Source: Rufibacter sp. DG15C | Lineage (GTDB): Bacteria > Bacteroidota > Bacteroidia > Cytophagales > Hymenobacteraceae | Length of the DNA: 64,000 nucleotides | NCBI RefSeq assembly: GCF_001577755.1 | Contig: NZ_CP010776.1 | Location: 1,922,001-1,986,000 of the forward strand | Direction of reading: 5' to 3' | Part shown: positions 35,135-42,908 of the stretch, one piece after another | How the letters are laid out: the number at the start of each line of letters is the position of its first letter | Position numbering within the stretch: the first letter of the stretch is position 1 | Position numbers and translations under genes: made by a program | The notes under the pieces: model-generated | The model's input: the letters and a program-made list of their open reading frames with translations, nothing else | Database searches by the model: none | What the model was told of the DNA's origin: nothing

Positions 35135-36034
35135 ATGCAAGAAAAACTAGTGAGGATTGGCGTCTTCTATGACGGCAACTACTTTCTCCAGGTAAGTAAC
35201 TACTACGCCTACGGGCACAACCGCAAGCGCCGCATCAGCATATCAGGCTTGCATGAGTTCATCAGAGACCAGGTGGCCGAAGAAGAGGGCATGGACCCGC
35301 GCCTTTGCAAGATTGTGGATGCCCACTACTTCAGGGGCAGGCTCAACGCCTATGACGCCAGCCAGCGCGGCGACACTCTGTACTGGGACCGCGTCTTTGA
35401 TGACATTCTCATGTCTGAAGGCGTCACCACCCACTACCTACCCGTACGCACCACCCCCGAAGGCTTTAAACAAGAACGCGGCATAGACGTTTGGCTGGCC
35501 CTGGAAGCCTTTGAACAGGCTTTTTACAAGCGCTTTGACGTCATGGTCTTGATTTCTTCTGACGGAGATTATGTGCCGTTGGTACGCAAGATCAACACCT
35601 TGGGTACACGCGTTATGGCTTTGACGTGGGAGTTTGAGTACACCACAGACAACGGCCAGCGCATGACTACGCGCCCGTCGCAGGACCTGGTAGCCGAAGT
35701 GAACTACCCACTGGCCATGCACACCATCATAGACCAACGCATCGCCCAGAATGACCCGGCCATGAGCCGCCTGTTTGTGCAGCCAGACCAGAAGCGCGTC
35801 ACCACTATCACAGACAGCGCAGACGCTATCACAGAAACGCACGGCGAAGGCGAGATTATGAGCCTCAAGAACGGGTACGGTTTCATCAAATATCCGCCCA
35901 ACAACTTGTTCTTCCACTTCACCAACGTGCTAGACACAGACTTTACCGAACTGCGCGTAGGCGACTTTGTGGAGTTTGAAATTACCAAGGACGAAGAAGG
36001 CAATGACGTGGCCAAGAACGTGAAGATGATTTAA
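35135..36034 (+). CDS. NYN-domain (PIN-like) nuclease fused to a cold-shock-like domain
   Basis: 299 residues. Residues about 1-190 are a NYN/LabA-type PIN-like domain: the catalytic aspartates are seen in RIGVFYDGNYF, QERGIDVWLALEAF and VLISSDGDYVPLVRKI. Residues about 230-299 resemble a cold-shock/OB domain with RNA-binding aromatic residues (IMSLKNGYGFIKYPPNNLFFHFTNV, then VGDFVEFEI). The combination suggests an RNA-binding endoribonuclease. The ATG at 35135 starts the NYN domain; the earlier ATG at 35078 adds unlikely residues. Confidence 0.85.
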   Translation: MQEKLVRIGVFYDGNYFLQVSNYYAYGHNRKRRISISGLHEFIRDQVAEEEGMDPRLCKIVDAHYFRGRLNAYDASQRGDTLYWDRVFDDILMSEGVTTHYLPVRTTPEGFKQERGIDVWLALEAFEQAFYKRFDVMVLISSDGDYVPLVRKINTLGTRVMALTWEFEYTTDNGQRMTTRPSQDLVAEVNYPLAMHTIIDQRIAQNDPAMSRLFVQPDQKRVTTITDSADAITETHGEGEIMSLKNGYGFIKYPPNNLFFHFTNVLDTDFTELRVGDFVEFEITKDEEGNDVAKNVKMI

Positions 36035-36057
36035 CGCTTTCAACTTATAGCTTACAG

Positions 36058-36090
36058 AAAAGGGAACAGATGATAAGTCTGTTCCCTTTT
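36058..36090 (+). terminator. Terminator of the NYN gene
   Basis: Perfect 13-bp stem AAAAGGGAACAGA / TCTGTTCCCTTTT with a 7-nt loop, 23 nt past the stop. Palindrome P19 starts at the next base. Also usable by the convergent exonuclease gene. Confidence 0.92.
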
Positions 36091-36130
36091 CTGTTTTTGG
36101 CCTGTTTTGCAGGAAATAGGCCAAAAACAG
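36091..36130. repeat. GGCC palindrome (P19)
   Basis: 40 bases with arms CTGTTTTTGGCCTG and AGGCCAAAAACAG; the consensus CG end is replaced symmetrically by CTG / CAG. Lies in a convergent gap, next to the NYN terminator. Confidence 0.92.
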
Positions 36131-36204
36131 TTCTATCATGAGATTGCGGCGGTAAAACGAAATGGCGAAACACGCTTGTAGTTAGGTGCTCTGCACAAGG
36201 ATTG

Positions 36205-36879
36205 TTATAAGTTGGTTGGCGCCTCGTCCTCTGGTTTAAAGAAGGAGGGACCGGGCACCAACTCTGCATATGGCGGCAACCAGCGCGGCGAACCGTATTT
36301 AGGGTTGATGACTATCTTGTTGAGGAGCTGGTCCACAGGGCTTTCCTCATGCAGTCTGTGCAACAGGTGCCAGGTGGCGGTGGTGTCTGGCAGGGCGCGG
36401 TGCCACCTGGGCAGCGGCACATTGTACACCCGGCACATGTCGGCTAGGCTCCTGGGCGAAGGCTGGCGCATGCGGCACACCGACAGCGTGTCCAGAAACG
36501 GATGCTGGGTGGCGGGCATCTTAAAGCGGCGATAGGCGGCGTACAAAAAGCTTAGGTCATAAGGGGCGTTGTGCGCCACCACCACGCTGTCGCCAATAAA
36601 CTCCCTTAGAACGGTGAACGCGGCCTGCTCCTCCATGCCGTGGACCAGGTCCTCGTCCCTAATGCCAGTTATCTCCGTGATTTTTCGCGGGAGCGGGGTA
36701 GTCACCTTCACCATGGTCTGGAACTGTGACACCACTTTGCCATTAGCCCCGCGCAAGGCGGCTATCTCAATCACGCGGCCCTTGCTGGCGCTTAAGCCCG
36801 TAGTCTCAAAGTCCAGCACGGTCACATTCTCCAGTACCGGCCTGGTTTGCGGAAACAATGAAAGCAAGTTGTTAAGCAT
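36205..36879 (-). CDS. DEDDh 3'-5' exonuclease (DnaQ-like)
   Basis: 224 residues. The four acidic residues and His of the DEDDh group are visible: VLDFETTGLS (Asp, Glu), VVAHNAPYDLSFL (Asp) and HRALPDTTATWHLL (His, Asp). It should trim 3' ends of DNA or RNA; it could be a polymerase epsilon-like proofreading subunit or a free repair exonuclease. No polymerase gene is adjacent, so the specific role is open. Confidence 0.85.
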   Translation of the reverse strand: MLNNLLSLFPQTRPVLENVTVLDFETTGLSASKGRVIEIAALRGANGKVVSQFQTMVKVTTPLPRKITEITGIRDEDLVHGMEEQAAFTVLREFIGDSVVVAHNAPYDLSFLYAAYRRFKMPATQHPFLDTLSVCRMRQPSPRSLADMCRVYNVPLPRWHRALPDTTATWHLLHRLHEESPVDQLLNKIVINPKYGSPRWLPPYAELVPGPSFFKPEDEAPTNL

Positions 36880-36954
36880 AAGGCGCGCAGGGGAAGTAAG
36901 TCAAAAAGCAGGTCTCTATACGAAAGTCTGCGTTGGAGTGACTTTGGGAATAAT

Positions 36955-36992
36955 CGTTTTTAGCCTCTTTTCTAGAAATCAGGCCAAAAACG
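36955..36992. repeat. GGCC palindrome (P20)
   Basis: 19 nt past the serine hydrolase stop (minus strand), the only hairpin there. Left arm CGTTTTTAGCCTC, right arm a perfect CAGGCCAAAAACG. Confidence 0.9.
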
Positions 36993-37011
36993 CAGCCGAA
37001 AGCCATGCAGC

Positions 37012-37926
37012 TCAATACCTCTCCACACCGGGCGCCGGTTTCCATTTTGACTTGGGTTCAAAGTGCTGCCACAGGACTTTGGACACTTCCCTGATGAGCG
37101 TGAACCCGGCGTTGGAGCGCTCCCAGGTTTCGTCCTTTTGGTTTTTGGTGATGATGCAGAACACGTAGTCGCCGTGCGGGGCGTTGACCAAGACCACCTC
37201 AGACCGGGACTGATTTACGGCGCCAGATTTGGACGCGGTATGTACGTAGGGCGGTATTTGGGATAGTGCTTCGGCGTCATAGTATATGCGGCCCAGGTTG
37301 CGGTACATACGCTCACTGGCCGCGGGGCTCACGGCGCGTCCTTCTCTAATCATGGTCAGGAGCGTGGCCATCTCCCGCGGTGTGGTCTGTCCCCAGCCGT
37401 ATTTTTCCCAATTGGGTCTGCGGCCAGGCGTTCGGGAGTTCATGCGGGTGTCCTGAAAACCGTTGCTCTCCAGCCACTGGTTGATGGCCGTGCCGGTGCC
37501 TGCCAGGTGCTGCAGCCACAGACTGCCCGTGTTGTCTGAGGTGGTGATGCTCAACATTTGCACCTTGCTCAAGGCTACCAGGCTGCTGTCTTTGAAATTG
37601 CCCACAATGTCTTCGCCGGCATATAACAAAGAGTCCCGGTACTGAAGGATGGCCTTGGGGTCCAACTCGCCGCGTTCTATTTTGTTGAACACGCCCACCA
37701 TAATGGGCACCTTGATCATGCTGGCCGTTGGGAAGAGCGTGTCTGCGTTGATGGCCACCGTTTTGCCTGTCTTCAAGTGCTTCACGTAAATCCCCACCTC
37801 GCCTTGGAATCCTTTGGTTAAGGCTTCTAGCTTTTGCGTTAATTTCTTTTCTATCTTTTCTTTGGCGGTTTGCGCGGAAACGGAGAAACTTATAAAGCAG
37901 AAAAGAAGGAGATGGAGGAGGCGCAT
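37012..37926 (-). CDS. Exported class A beta-lactamase-like serine hydrolase
   Basis: 304 residues with signal peptide (LLHLLLFCFISFSVSAQ). Serine-enzyme motifs are present: S-x-x-K in FPTASMIKVP, SDN in TTSDNTGS, and the KTG-like KSG in TASKSGAVN. The omega loop, where class A enzymes carry E-x-x-L-N, reads RTPGRRPNWEKYGWGQTTP and has no deacylating Glu at the expected place. It may therefore be a penicillin-interacting or other serine hydrolase rather than an efficient lactamase. Start taken at 37926. Confidence 0.82.
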   Translation of the reverse strand: MRLLHLLLFCFISFSVSAQTAKEKIEKKLTQKLEALTKGFQGEVGIYVKHLKTGKTVAINADTLFPTASMIKVPIMVGVFNKIERGELDPKAILQYRDSLLYAGEDIVGNFKDSSLVALSKVQMLSITTSDNTGSLWLQHLAGTGTAINQWLESNGFQDTRMNSRTPGRRPNWEKYGWGQTTPREMATLLTMIREGRAVSPAASERMYRNLGRIYYDAEALSQIPPYVHTASKSGAVNQSRSEVVLVNAPHGDYVFCIITKNQKDETWERSNAGFTLIREVSKVLWQHFEPKSKWKPAPGVERY

Positions 37927-37978
37927 AGCGTTCGGTTTTATCTGCAAAAGATAGAGAATCTATACGAAAGGAGGGAAG

Positions 37979-38016
37979 CGTTTTTGGCTTGTTTTCTGGG
38001 AAATAGGGCAAAAATG
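37979..38016. repeat. GGCC palindrome (P21)
   Basis: Lies 52 nt upstream of the serine hydrolase start and 133 nt past the cdaA stop. Arms are CGTTTTTGGCTTG and TAGGGCAAAAATG, with the centre in the opposite orientation (TTTTCTGGGAAA). Confidence 0.85.
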
Positions 38017-38149
38017 AAAAGAGTTGTTAGCTCTTGTTGTTGTAAACATCCCCCTTCGTCCCCTTTAAAGGGGAATCTGTAGAAAGAACGGCCTATAGTT
38101 TTAGGAAAGGACTTGAGTGACAATCAATAATTAACAACCAGCAATCAAC

Positions 38150-38980
38150 TTACGCCGCAGAAGCCTTTTCAATCACCTTCGGCTCAATGTCAAAGAGGTA
38201 CTGGTTGAGCTTGGACCGGAGGTCGGCGGCAGAGAGGTTGCGGTACACTTCGCCGTTGCGCACAATGGCAATCTGGCCGGTCTCCTCAGAGACTACCAAG
38301 ACAATGCTGTCGGTGACTTCGGTGAGGCCAATGGCGGCGCGGTGCCGCAGGCCCATAGAGGCGGGCACGTCATTGCTCTCCGTTACAGGCAAAATGCAAC
38401 GGGCGGCCTTGATACGGTTGCCTTGAATGATGACCGCGCCGTCATGCAGCGGGCTGGTCTTGTTGAAAATGGAAAGCAACAACCGTTTGCTCACCACGGC
38501 ATCAATGGCGTCCCCGGACTCGGCGTAATATCTCAACTCTGAGCTCCTCGCGAAGACAATCAAGGCCCCTGTGTTTTTACCGGCCAGGGACTTGGCGGCC
38601 TCAATGAACGGGGTGATGCTTAGTTTGTCGGGGCTTTGGGTTTTCCGCCAGGGGAAGCTCTTGAAGATGCTGTCATTGTTGAAGGCGGTAGTCTTGCCAA
38701 TCATCAACAGGAAGCGGCGTATCTCGGGCTGGAAGACAATGATGGCCGCCAACACGCCCACGCCCATGAACTGCCCCAAGATGATGGTGAGCAGTTCCAT
38801 GCCCGCGGCCTTCACCACCAGGTAGAGCAGGTAGATGGACAGCAGGCCCATGAAAATCTTGAGGGCCACGCTGCCGGTGAGCAGTTTATAGAGTTGATAT
38901 AGCAGGACGGTGACCAGCAGCACATCAATGATGTCCAGCCACTCTACTTCTAAAAACCCTATGGTAAACAACTGCATCAC
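38150..38980 (-). CDS. cdaA: Diadenylate cyclase
   Basis: Makes cyclic di-AMP from two ATP. 276 residues: three N-terminal membrane helices (residues about 10-90) and a DisA_N catalytic domain with the DGA motif (HDGAVIIQGNRI) and the RHR motif (GLRHRAAIGLTE). Overlaps folP by 4 nt (38977-38980), so the two are translationally coupled; the folP-cdaA order recurs in Bacteroidota. Confidence 0.94.
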   Translation of the reverse strand: MMQLFTIGFLEVEWLDIIDVLLVTVLLYQLYKLLTGSVALKIFMGLLSIYLLYLVVKAAGMELLTIILGQFMGVGVLAAIIVFQPEIRRFLLMIGKTTAFNNDSIFKSFPWRKTQSPDKLSITPFIEAAKSLAGKNTGALIVFARSSELRYYAESGDAIDAVVSKRLLLSIFNKTSPLHDGAVIIQGNRIKAARCILPVTESNDVPASMGLRHRAAIGLTEVTDSIVLVVSEETGQIAIVRNGEVYRNLSAADLRSKLNQYLFDIEPKVIEKASAA

Positions 38981-39849
38981 GCGGTTATGGTTTTATGTAC
39001 TAATTGTATGGCCTGCGCAGCCTCCTGTACGTCATGCACCCGCAAGACGTCGGCCCCGTTCAGTAACGCCAGGGTGTTGGCTACAATTGTGCCGGCCAGC
39101 GCATCTTCTGGTTTTATCTGAAGCGGTTTGTAGATCATGCCCTTCCGGGAAAGGCCGATCAGCAAAGGCAGTTCCAGCATCTCCAGGTGGCGCAAATGGC
39201 TCAGCAGGAAATAGTTCTGGTCTATTGTCTTGGCAAACCCAAACCCTGGGTCCAGCAGAATGTCCTTCACGCCCAGGGCCCGCAACTGCGCAATTTTTTC
39301 TACGAAATAGGAGATAAGCTCCTCTACCAAACCGTTGGGATACTCCGTCATTGAGGCCATAGTCTGCGGGGTGCCGCGCATGTGCATCAAAATATAGGGT
39401 ACTCCCAACTTGCCAACGGTCTCAAACATGGCCTCGTCTAAGGTTCCGCCAGACACGTCATTGATAATATGAGCGCCTCGCTTAACGGCTTCCTCGGCTA
39501 CCTTGGCCCTGAACGTATCTACAGAGATAAGTGCCTCTGGGTATGCCTGCGCCACGGCTTCAATCACTGGTAGCACTCTGTTCAACTCTTCCTGCTCTGT
39601 CACCTCAGGGGCGCCCGGTCGGGTAGAATAGCCGCCAATGTCCAGGAAGGTGGCGCCGTCTGCCAGCATCTGTCCGGCTTTGGCCACGGTCATGTCTAGG
39701 TTAGAGACACGGCTGTTGGCGAAGAAGGAATCTGGCGTGGCGTTCAGGATGCCCATCACCGTGGGGTGCTCTAATGAGACCAGTCTGCCACCACAGTTAA
39801 GGGTGGATTTTTTGCAAAAAAGTGTATCTTTCGCTTTAAATAGGCTCAT
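38977..39849 (-). CDS. folP: Dihydropteroate synthase
   Basis: Joins p-aminobenzoate to dihydropterin pyrophosphate; the sulphonamide target. 290 residues: VMGILNATPDSFF, DIGGYSTRPGA, ISVDTFRAKVA, HIINDVSGG and LLDPGFGFAK, and the C-terminal VLRVHDVQE. The N-terminal KDTLFCKKSTLNCGG resembles Bacteroidota homologues, supporting the ATG at 39849. That start is only 25 nt from the start of the divergent DUF1599 gene. Confidence 0.95.
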   Translation of the reverse strand: MSLFKAKDTLFCKKSTLNCGGRLVSLEHPTVMGILNATPDSFFANSRVSNLDMTVAKAGQMLADGATFLDIGGYSTRPGAPEVTEQEELNRVLPVIEAVAQAYPEALISVDTFRAKVAEEAVKRGAHIINDVSGGTLDEAMFETVGKLGVPYILMHMRGTPQTMASMTEYPNGLVEELISYFVEKIAQLRALGVKDILLDPGFGFAKTIDQNYFLLSHLRHLEMLELPLLIGLSRKGMIYKPLQIKPEDALAGTIVANTLALLNGADVLRVHDVQEAAQAIQLVHKTITA

Positions 39850-39874
39850 TTACCTTAAAAGTAAAACGAAAAAC

Positions 39875-40444
39875 TTGATTCACCAAACGGCCCAGGAATA
39901 CCAGCGTGTAGTAGAGGCGTGCCAACGTCTGTTCCTCCAGAAAACCCAGGATTACGGGACGGCCTGGCGCATTTTGCGTTTGCCGTCCATTACAGATCAG
40001 ATCTTTATCAAGGCGCAGCGCATACGGTCCATCCAGGAGAAGGGCACGCAGAAGATACAAGATGACATCACCTCTGAGTTTGTGGCCATTGTCAACTACT
40101 GCGTCATTGCCCTCATCCAAGAGCAACTGATGGCTGCCGGCGAAGAAGAGCAGGCCCTGCCCGTGGACCGCGTGCGCGAACTCTACGAAGACGAGATCCG
40201 CAAGACGCACAGCTTGCAGCAGGATAAGAACCATGACTACGGCGAGGCCTGGCGCAGCATGCGCGTAGAGTCCATGACCGACTTGATTTTGATGAAAATA
40301 TACCGCACCAAGCAGATTGAGGACAACGACGGACAGACCCTGGTGTCTGAAGGCGTAGAAGCCAATTACCGCGACATGCTCAACTACGCGGTCTTCTGTC
40401 TCATTAAACTAGGATACCCCCATGGTACTGCGTCTGCTCAATAG
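39875..40444 (+). CDS. DUF1599 protein (TTG start)
   Basis: 189 residues with two copies of the DUF1599 unit: QKTQDYGTAWRILRLPSITDQIFIKAQRIR and KNHDYGEAWRSMRVESMTDLILMKIYRTKQ, about 115 residues apart. No ATG lies before the first unit in this frame; a TTG at 39875 gives LIHQTAQEYQRVV, which aligns with family N-termini. Function unknown. Its last 23 nt overlap the DoxX-type gene, a coupling common in the phylum. Confidence 0.82.
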   Translation: MIHQTAQEYQRVVEACQRLFLQKTQDYGTAWRILRLPSITDQIFIKAQRIRSIQEKGTQKIQDDITSEFVAIVNYCVIALIQEQLMAAGEEEQALPVDRVRELYEDEIRKTHSLQQDKNHDYGEAWRSMRVESMTDLILMKIYRTKQIEDNDGQTLVSEGVEANYRDMLNYAVFCLIKLGYPHGTASAQ

Positions 40445-41534
40445 GTTTGCCTGGCTGGTAGTTGGGGCGCTCTTCATCTTCTCGGGCCTCATCAAGCTCA
40501 ATGATCCCGTAGGCACGGCCATCAAGTTGGAGGAATACTTTGAGGTTTTCTCTAAGGATTTCTCCAGCGTCTTTCTGGTGTTTGTGCCCTACGCACTCTA
40601 CTTCTCTATTTTCCTGAGCTCATTGGAAGTAATACTAGGCGTGGCGCTGTTAGTGCGCTGGCGCGAAAGGCTGGTGCTCTGGGTTTTGCTGGCCTTGACC
40701 GTCTTCTTTACGTTCCTGACCTTTTACTCGGCGTACTTTAATAAGGTAACCGACTGCGGCTGCTTTGGGGATGCCATCAAACTCACGCCCTGGGAGTCGT
40801 TTAGCAAAGATGTCATTCTCTTAGTGTTGCTGTTGATTCTGTTGGCTACCCAGCGTTTTTTGCCTGTTTCCACCAAAAGAGGGCAAAAATCGGCAGGCTT
40901 TGTAGTGCTAATTGTCACCCTGCTATCGGTGGGCATGGGCGTGTATGCATTTCAGCATGAGCCATACCTGGACTTCAGGGCGTATAAAGTAGGCGCGAAC
41001 ATTCCGGCCTTGATGAAACCATCTGCTCCTTTGCGCTATGAGTACATCATGGAGAAGGGCGGAAAGGAGGAGCGCTTTACGGAGTACCCAACAGACCCTA
41101 GCTACAAATTCAAGAAGATGGTGCCGCTTAACCCACAGGACGGTCCCAAAATCACCGACTTCAACGTCTGGAACGACCAGGGCGACTTCACCAAGGAGTT
41201 GTTCATAGGCAACCGCTTGTTGCTGGTGGTGCATGACATCCCGAAGACAAACGCAGAGAGCTTTAAAGAAATCAATGGGTTGTTGACTAGCCTAGAGAAG
41301 GACTCGTCTAAAAAGGTGTCGCCGGTGGTATTGACCTCTAGCAGCGGCCAGGAGTTTGACGTTTTTAGGCATGAGGTGAACCTGTCTGCGCCTTACTATT
41401 TTGCAGATGCCACAGTTCTTAAAACCATTATCAGGTCCAACCCGGGTCTGTTGCTTCTTAAAAACGGCGTGGTGGTAGGCAAATGGCATCACAATGACGT
41501 GCCCACGCAAGAGCAAGTGCAGTCACTCTTATAA
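40422..41534 (+). CDS. DoxX-like membrane protein with thioredoxin-like domain (BT_3928 type)
   Basis: 370 residues: four N-terminal membrane helices with the DoxX/MauE-type LVVGALFIFSGLIKLNDPVG and the Cys pair KVTDCGCFGD, a fifth helix at about residue 160, then a soluble domain ending in a thioredoxin-like fold (LLVVHDIP, LLLLKNGVVVGKW) without CxxC. A role in membrane redox chemistry is likely but unproven. Bases 40854-40892, in the cytoplasmic loop before the last helix, are a palindrome copy encoding RFLPVSTKRGQKS. Confidence 0.85.
   Translation: MVLRLLNRFAWLVVGALFIFSGLIKLNDPVGTAIKLEEYFEVFSKDFSSVFLVFVPYALYFSIFLSSLEVILGVALLVRWRERLVLWVLLALTVFFTFLTFYSAYFNKVTDCGCFGDAIKLTPWESFSKDVILLVLLLILLATQRFLPVSTKRGQKSAGFVVLIVTLLSVGMGVYAFQHEPYLDFRAYKVGANIPALMKPSAPLRYEYIMEKGGKEERFTEYPTDPSYKFKKMVPLNPQDGPKITDFNVWNDQGDFTKELFIGNRLLLVVHDIPKTNAESFKEINGLLTSLEKDSSKKVSPVVLTSSSGQEFDVFRHEVNLSAPYYFADATVLKTIIRSNPGLLLLKNGVVVGKWHHNDVPTQEQVQSLL
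40854..40892. repeat. GGCC palindrome inside the DoxX-type gene (P22)
   Basis: 39 bases: left CGTTTTTTGCCTGTTT, right GAGGGCAAAAATCG. Read in the frame whose consensus is RFWPVFQKTGQK; here RFLPVSTKRGQK. Located in a loop between helices, where insertion would be tolerated. Confidence 0.75.
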
Positions 41535-41542
41535 AAGATCGT

Positions 41543-41580
41543 CGTTTTTGGCCTTATTTCTAGGAATCAGGCCAAAAACG
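41543..41580. repeat. GGCC palindrome (P23)
   Basis: 8 nt after the DoxX-type stop and 30 nt before aroK. Both arms are near consensus; centre TTATTTCTAGGAAT. Confidence 0.92.
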
Positions 41581-41610
41581 GAGTTCATACATATTGCTTA
41601 GTAAAGATCC

Positions 41611-42180
41611 ATGGAGACTAACAGCGGCATGCACATCTTCTTAATTGGCATGCCCGGCAGCGGAAAGTCTACCATAGGGAAGAAGCTGGCTGACAAGTTG
41701 GGTTATCCGTTTCTGGATTTAGACGAAGTGATTGTGGAGCGGGAAGGCCAGACCATTGCAGCGGTTTTTGAAAGGCACGGACAGGAGTATTTTAGAGCCG
41801 CTGAGGCTGCCGCGTTACGCAGCCTTGAGTCCATTGCCACTGGATTGGTGGTGGCCACTGGCGGCGGAACGCCTTGCTTTTTGGATAACATGGTCTACAT
41901 GCAAAAGCAGGGCCTTACCGTTTACCTGCAGGTTTCAGTAAATAAATTGCTGGAAAGATTCACTGAGGAGGAACTGAGCATCAGGCCGTTGCTTCAAAAC
42001 AAGTCTGATGTGGAGCTTTTGACGTATTTAACCGAAACTTTAGCCCACCGCGAACAGTTTTACAAGAAAGCCCAAGAGGTGATAGAAACCGGAAGTATCC
42101 CATTGGAAACCACAGTGGCCGCTCTTGAGAAGCGGATTCTGCCGTATCTCTCCCAGCAGAAGCGCCGGAGCGTCTCATAA
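41611..42180 (+). CDS. aroK: Shikimate kinase
   Basis: Phosphorylates shikimate at the 3-hydroxyl, in chorismate synthesis. 189 residues: Walker A GMPGSGKSTIGKKLA, the shikimate-site Asp in DLDEVIVEREGQTI, VATGGGTPC and the lid arginine in EELSIRPLL. The start at 41611 or the ATG 18 nt later are both possible. Confidence 0.93.
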   Translation: METNSGMHIFLIGMPGSGKSTIGKKLADKLGYPFLDLDEVIVEREGQTIAAVFERHGQEYFRAAEAAALRSLESIATGLVVATGGGTPCFLDNMVYMQKQGLTVYLQVSVNKLLERFTEEELSIRPLLQNKSDVELLTYLTETLAHREQFYKKAQEVIETGSIPLETTVAALEKRILPYLSQQKRRSVS

Positions 42181-42187
42181 TTTTAGC

Positions 42188-42195
42188 TATTTTTG
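42188..42195 (+). promoter_or_regulatory. -7 box TATTTTTG
   Basis: TAnnTTTG match 40 nt before the fatty-acid hydroxylase ATG, immediately after the aroK stop. No -33 TTTG visible. Confidence 0.4.
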
Positions 42196-42235
42196 TCTGT
42201 TCAATTGACAGAATCGTTTCATTAACCTTTTACCC

Positions 42236-42844
42236 ATGAAACCGAATCATAAAGGATCTGCTACCATTTTTAAGAATCCTGCGTTGGAGCGTCTCACGCA
42301 TACGCACATTGCCATCCCCATCACTATTTTCCTGGTGATTGCTACTGGCTTGCTCATCTACGGCTTCCAGTACGGGTTTATTGATGTGTTATCGGCGGTT
42401 GGTTTGTTTTTGGCCGGTTGGTTGATGTTCTCTTTGGTAGAATATTTGGCGCACCGCTTCATCTTCCATATGGAGACAGACACTGAGCTGAAGAAGAACA
42501 TCCAGTACACGTTTCATGGCAACCACCATGACTACCCCAAGGACAAGACGCGTCTGGCCATGCCTCCCATTGTGAGCTTGTTCATCGCCTCGTTTTTCTT
42601 CTTTGTCTTTAAGTTGATCTTTGGCACGTTGGTGTTTGGTTTGGTGGCAGGCTTCTTGTTTGGCTATGCCTTGTACCTGTTTGTGCATTACGCGGTGCAC
42701 GCCTACGCTCCGCCTAAGAACTTCTTAAAGACCCTCTGGATTCATCACAGCATTCATCATTACAAAGATTCAGAGAGAGCCTATGGCGTCTCTTCGCCGC
42801 TCTGGGATTACATCTTAGGCACCATGCCAGAGCGTAAGAATTAA
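42236..42844 (+). CDS. Fatty-acid hydroxylase / sterol desaturase superfamily protein
   Basis: 202 residues, four membrane helices and the His clusters of the di-iron superfamily: LAHRFIFH, FHGNHHDYP, HYAVHAY and HHSIHHYK. The spacing resembles FA2H-type enzymes that 2-hydroxylate fatty acyl chains; such activity would fit the hydroxylated sphingolipids and related lipids of Bacteroidota. Substrate is inferred. Confidence 0.85.
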   Translation: MKPNHKGSATIFKNPALERLTHTHIAIPITIFLVIATGLLIYGFQYGFIDVLSAVGLFLAGWLMFSLVEYLAHRFIFHMETDTELKKNIQYTFHGNHHDYPKDKTRLAMPPIVSLFIASFFFFVFKLIFGTLVFGLVAGFLFGYALYLFVHYAVHAYAPPKNFLKTLWIHHSIHHYKDSERAYGVSSPLWDYILGTMPERKN

Positions 42845-42869
42845 TATCTCTACTTACACATTCCTCTAT

Positions 42870-42908
42870 AAACAAGAAAGGCTCCTCATTAGGGAGCCTT
42901 TCTTGTTT
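42870..42908 (+). terminator. Terminator of the fatty-acid hydroxylase gene
   Basis: Perfect 16-bp stem AAACAAGAAAGGCTCC / GGAGCCTTTCTTGTTT with loop TCATTAG, 25 nt past the stop. Confidence 0.92.

Noticed and set aside
42401-42420. GTTTTTGGCCGG in the fatty-acid hydroxylase gene
   Set aside because: Single arm only, within a membrane helix; likely chance given Leu/Phe/Ala codons.
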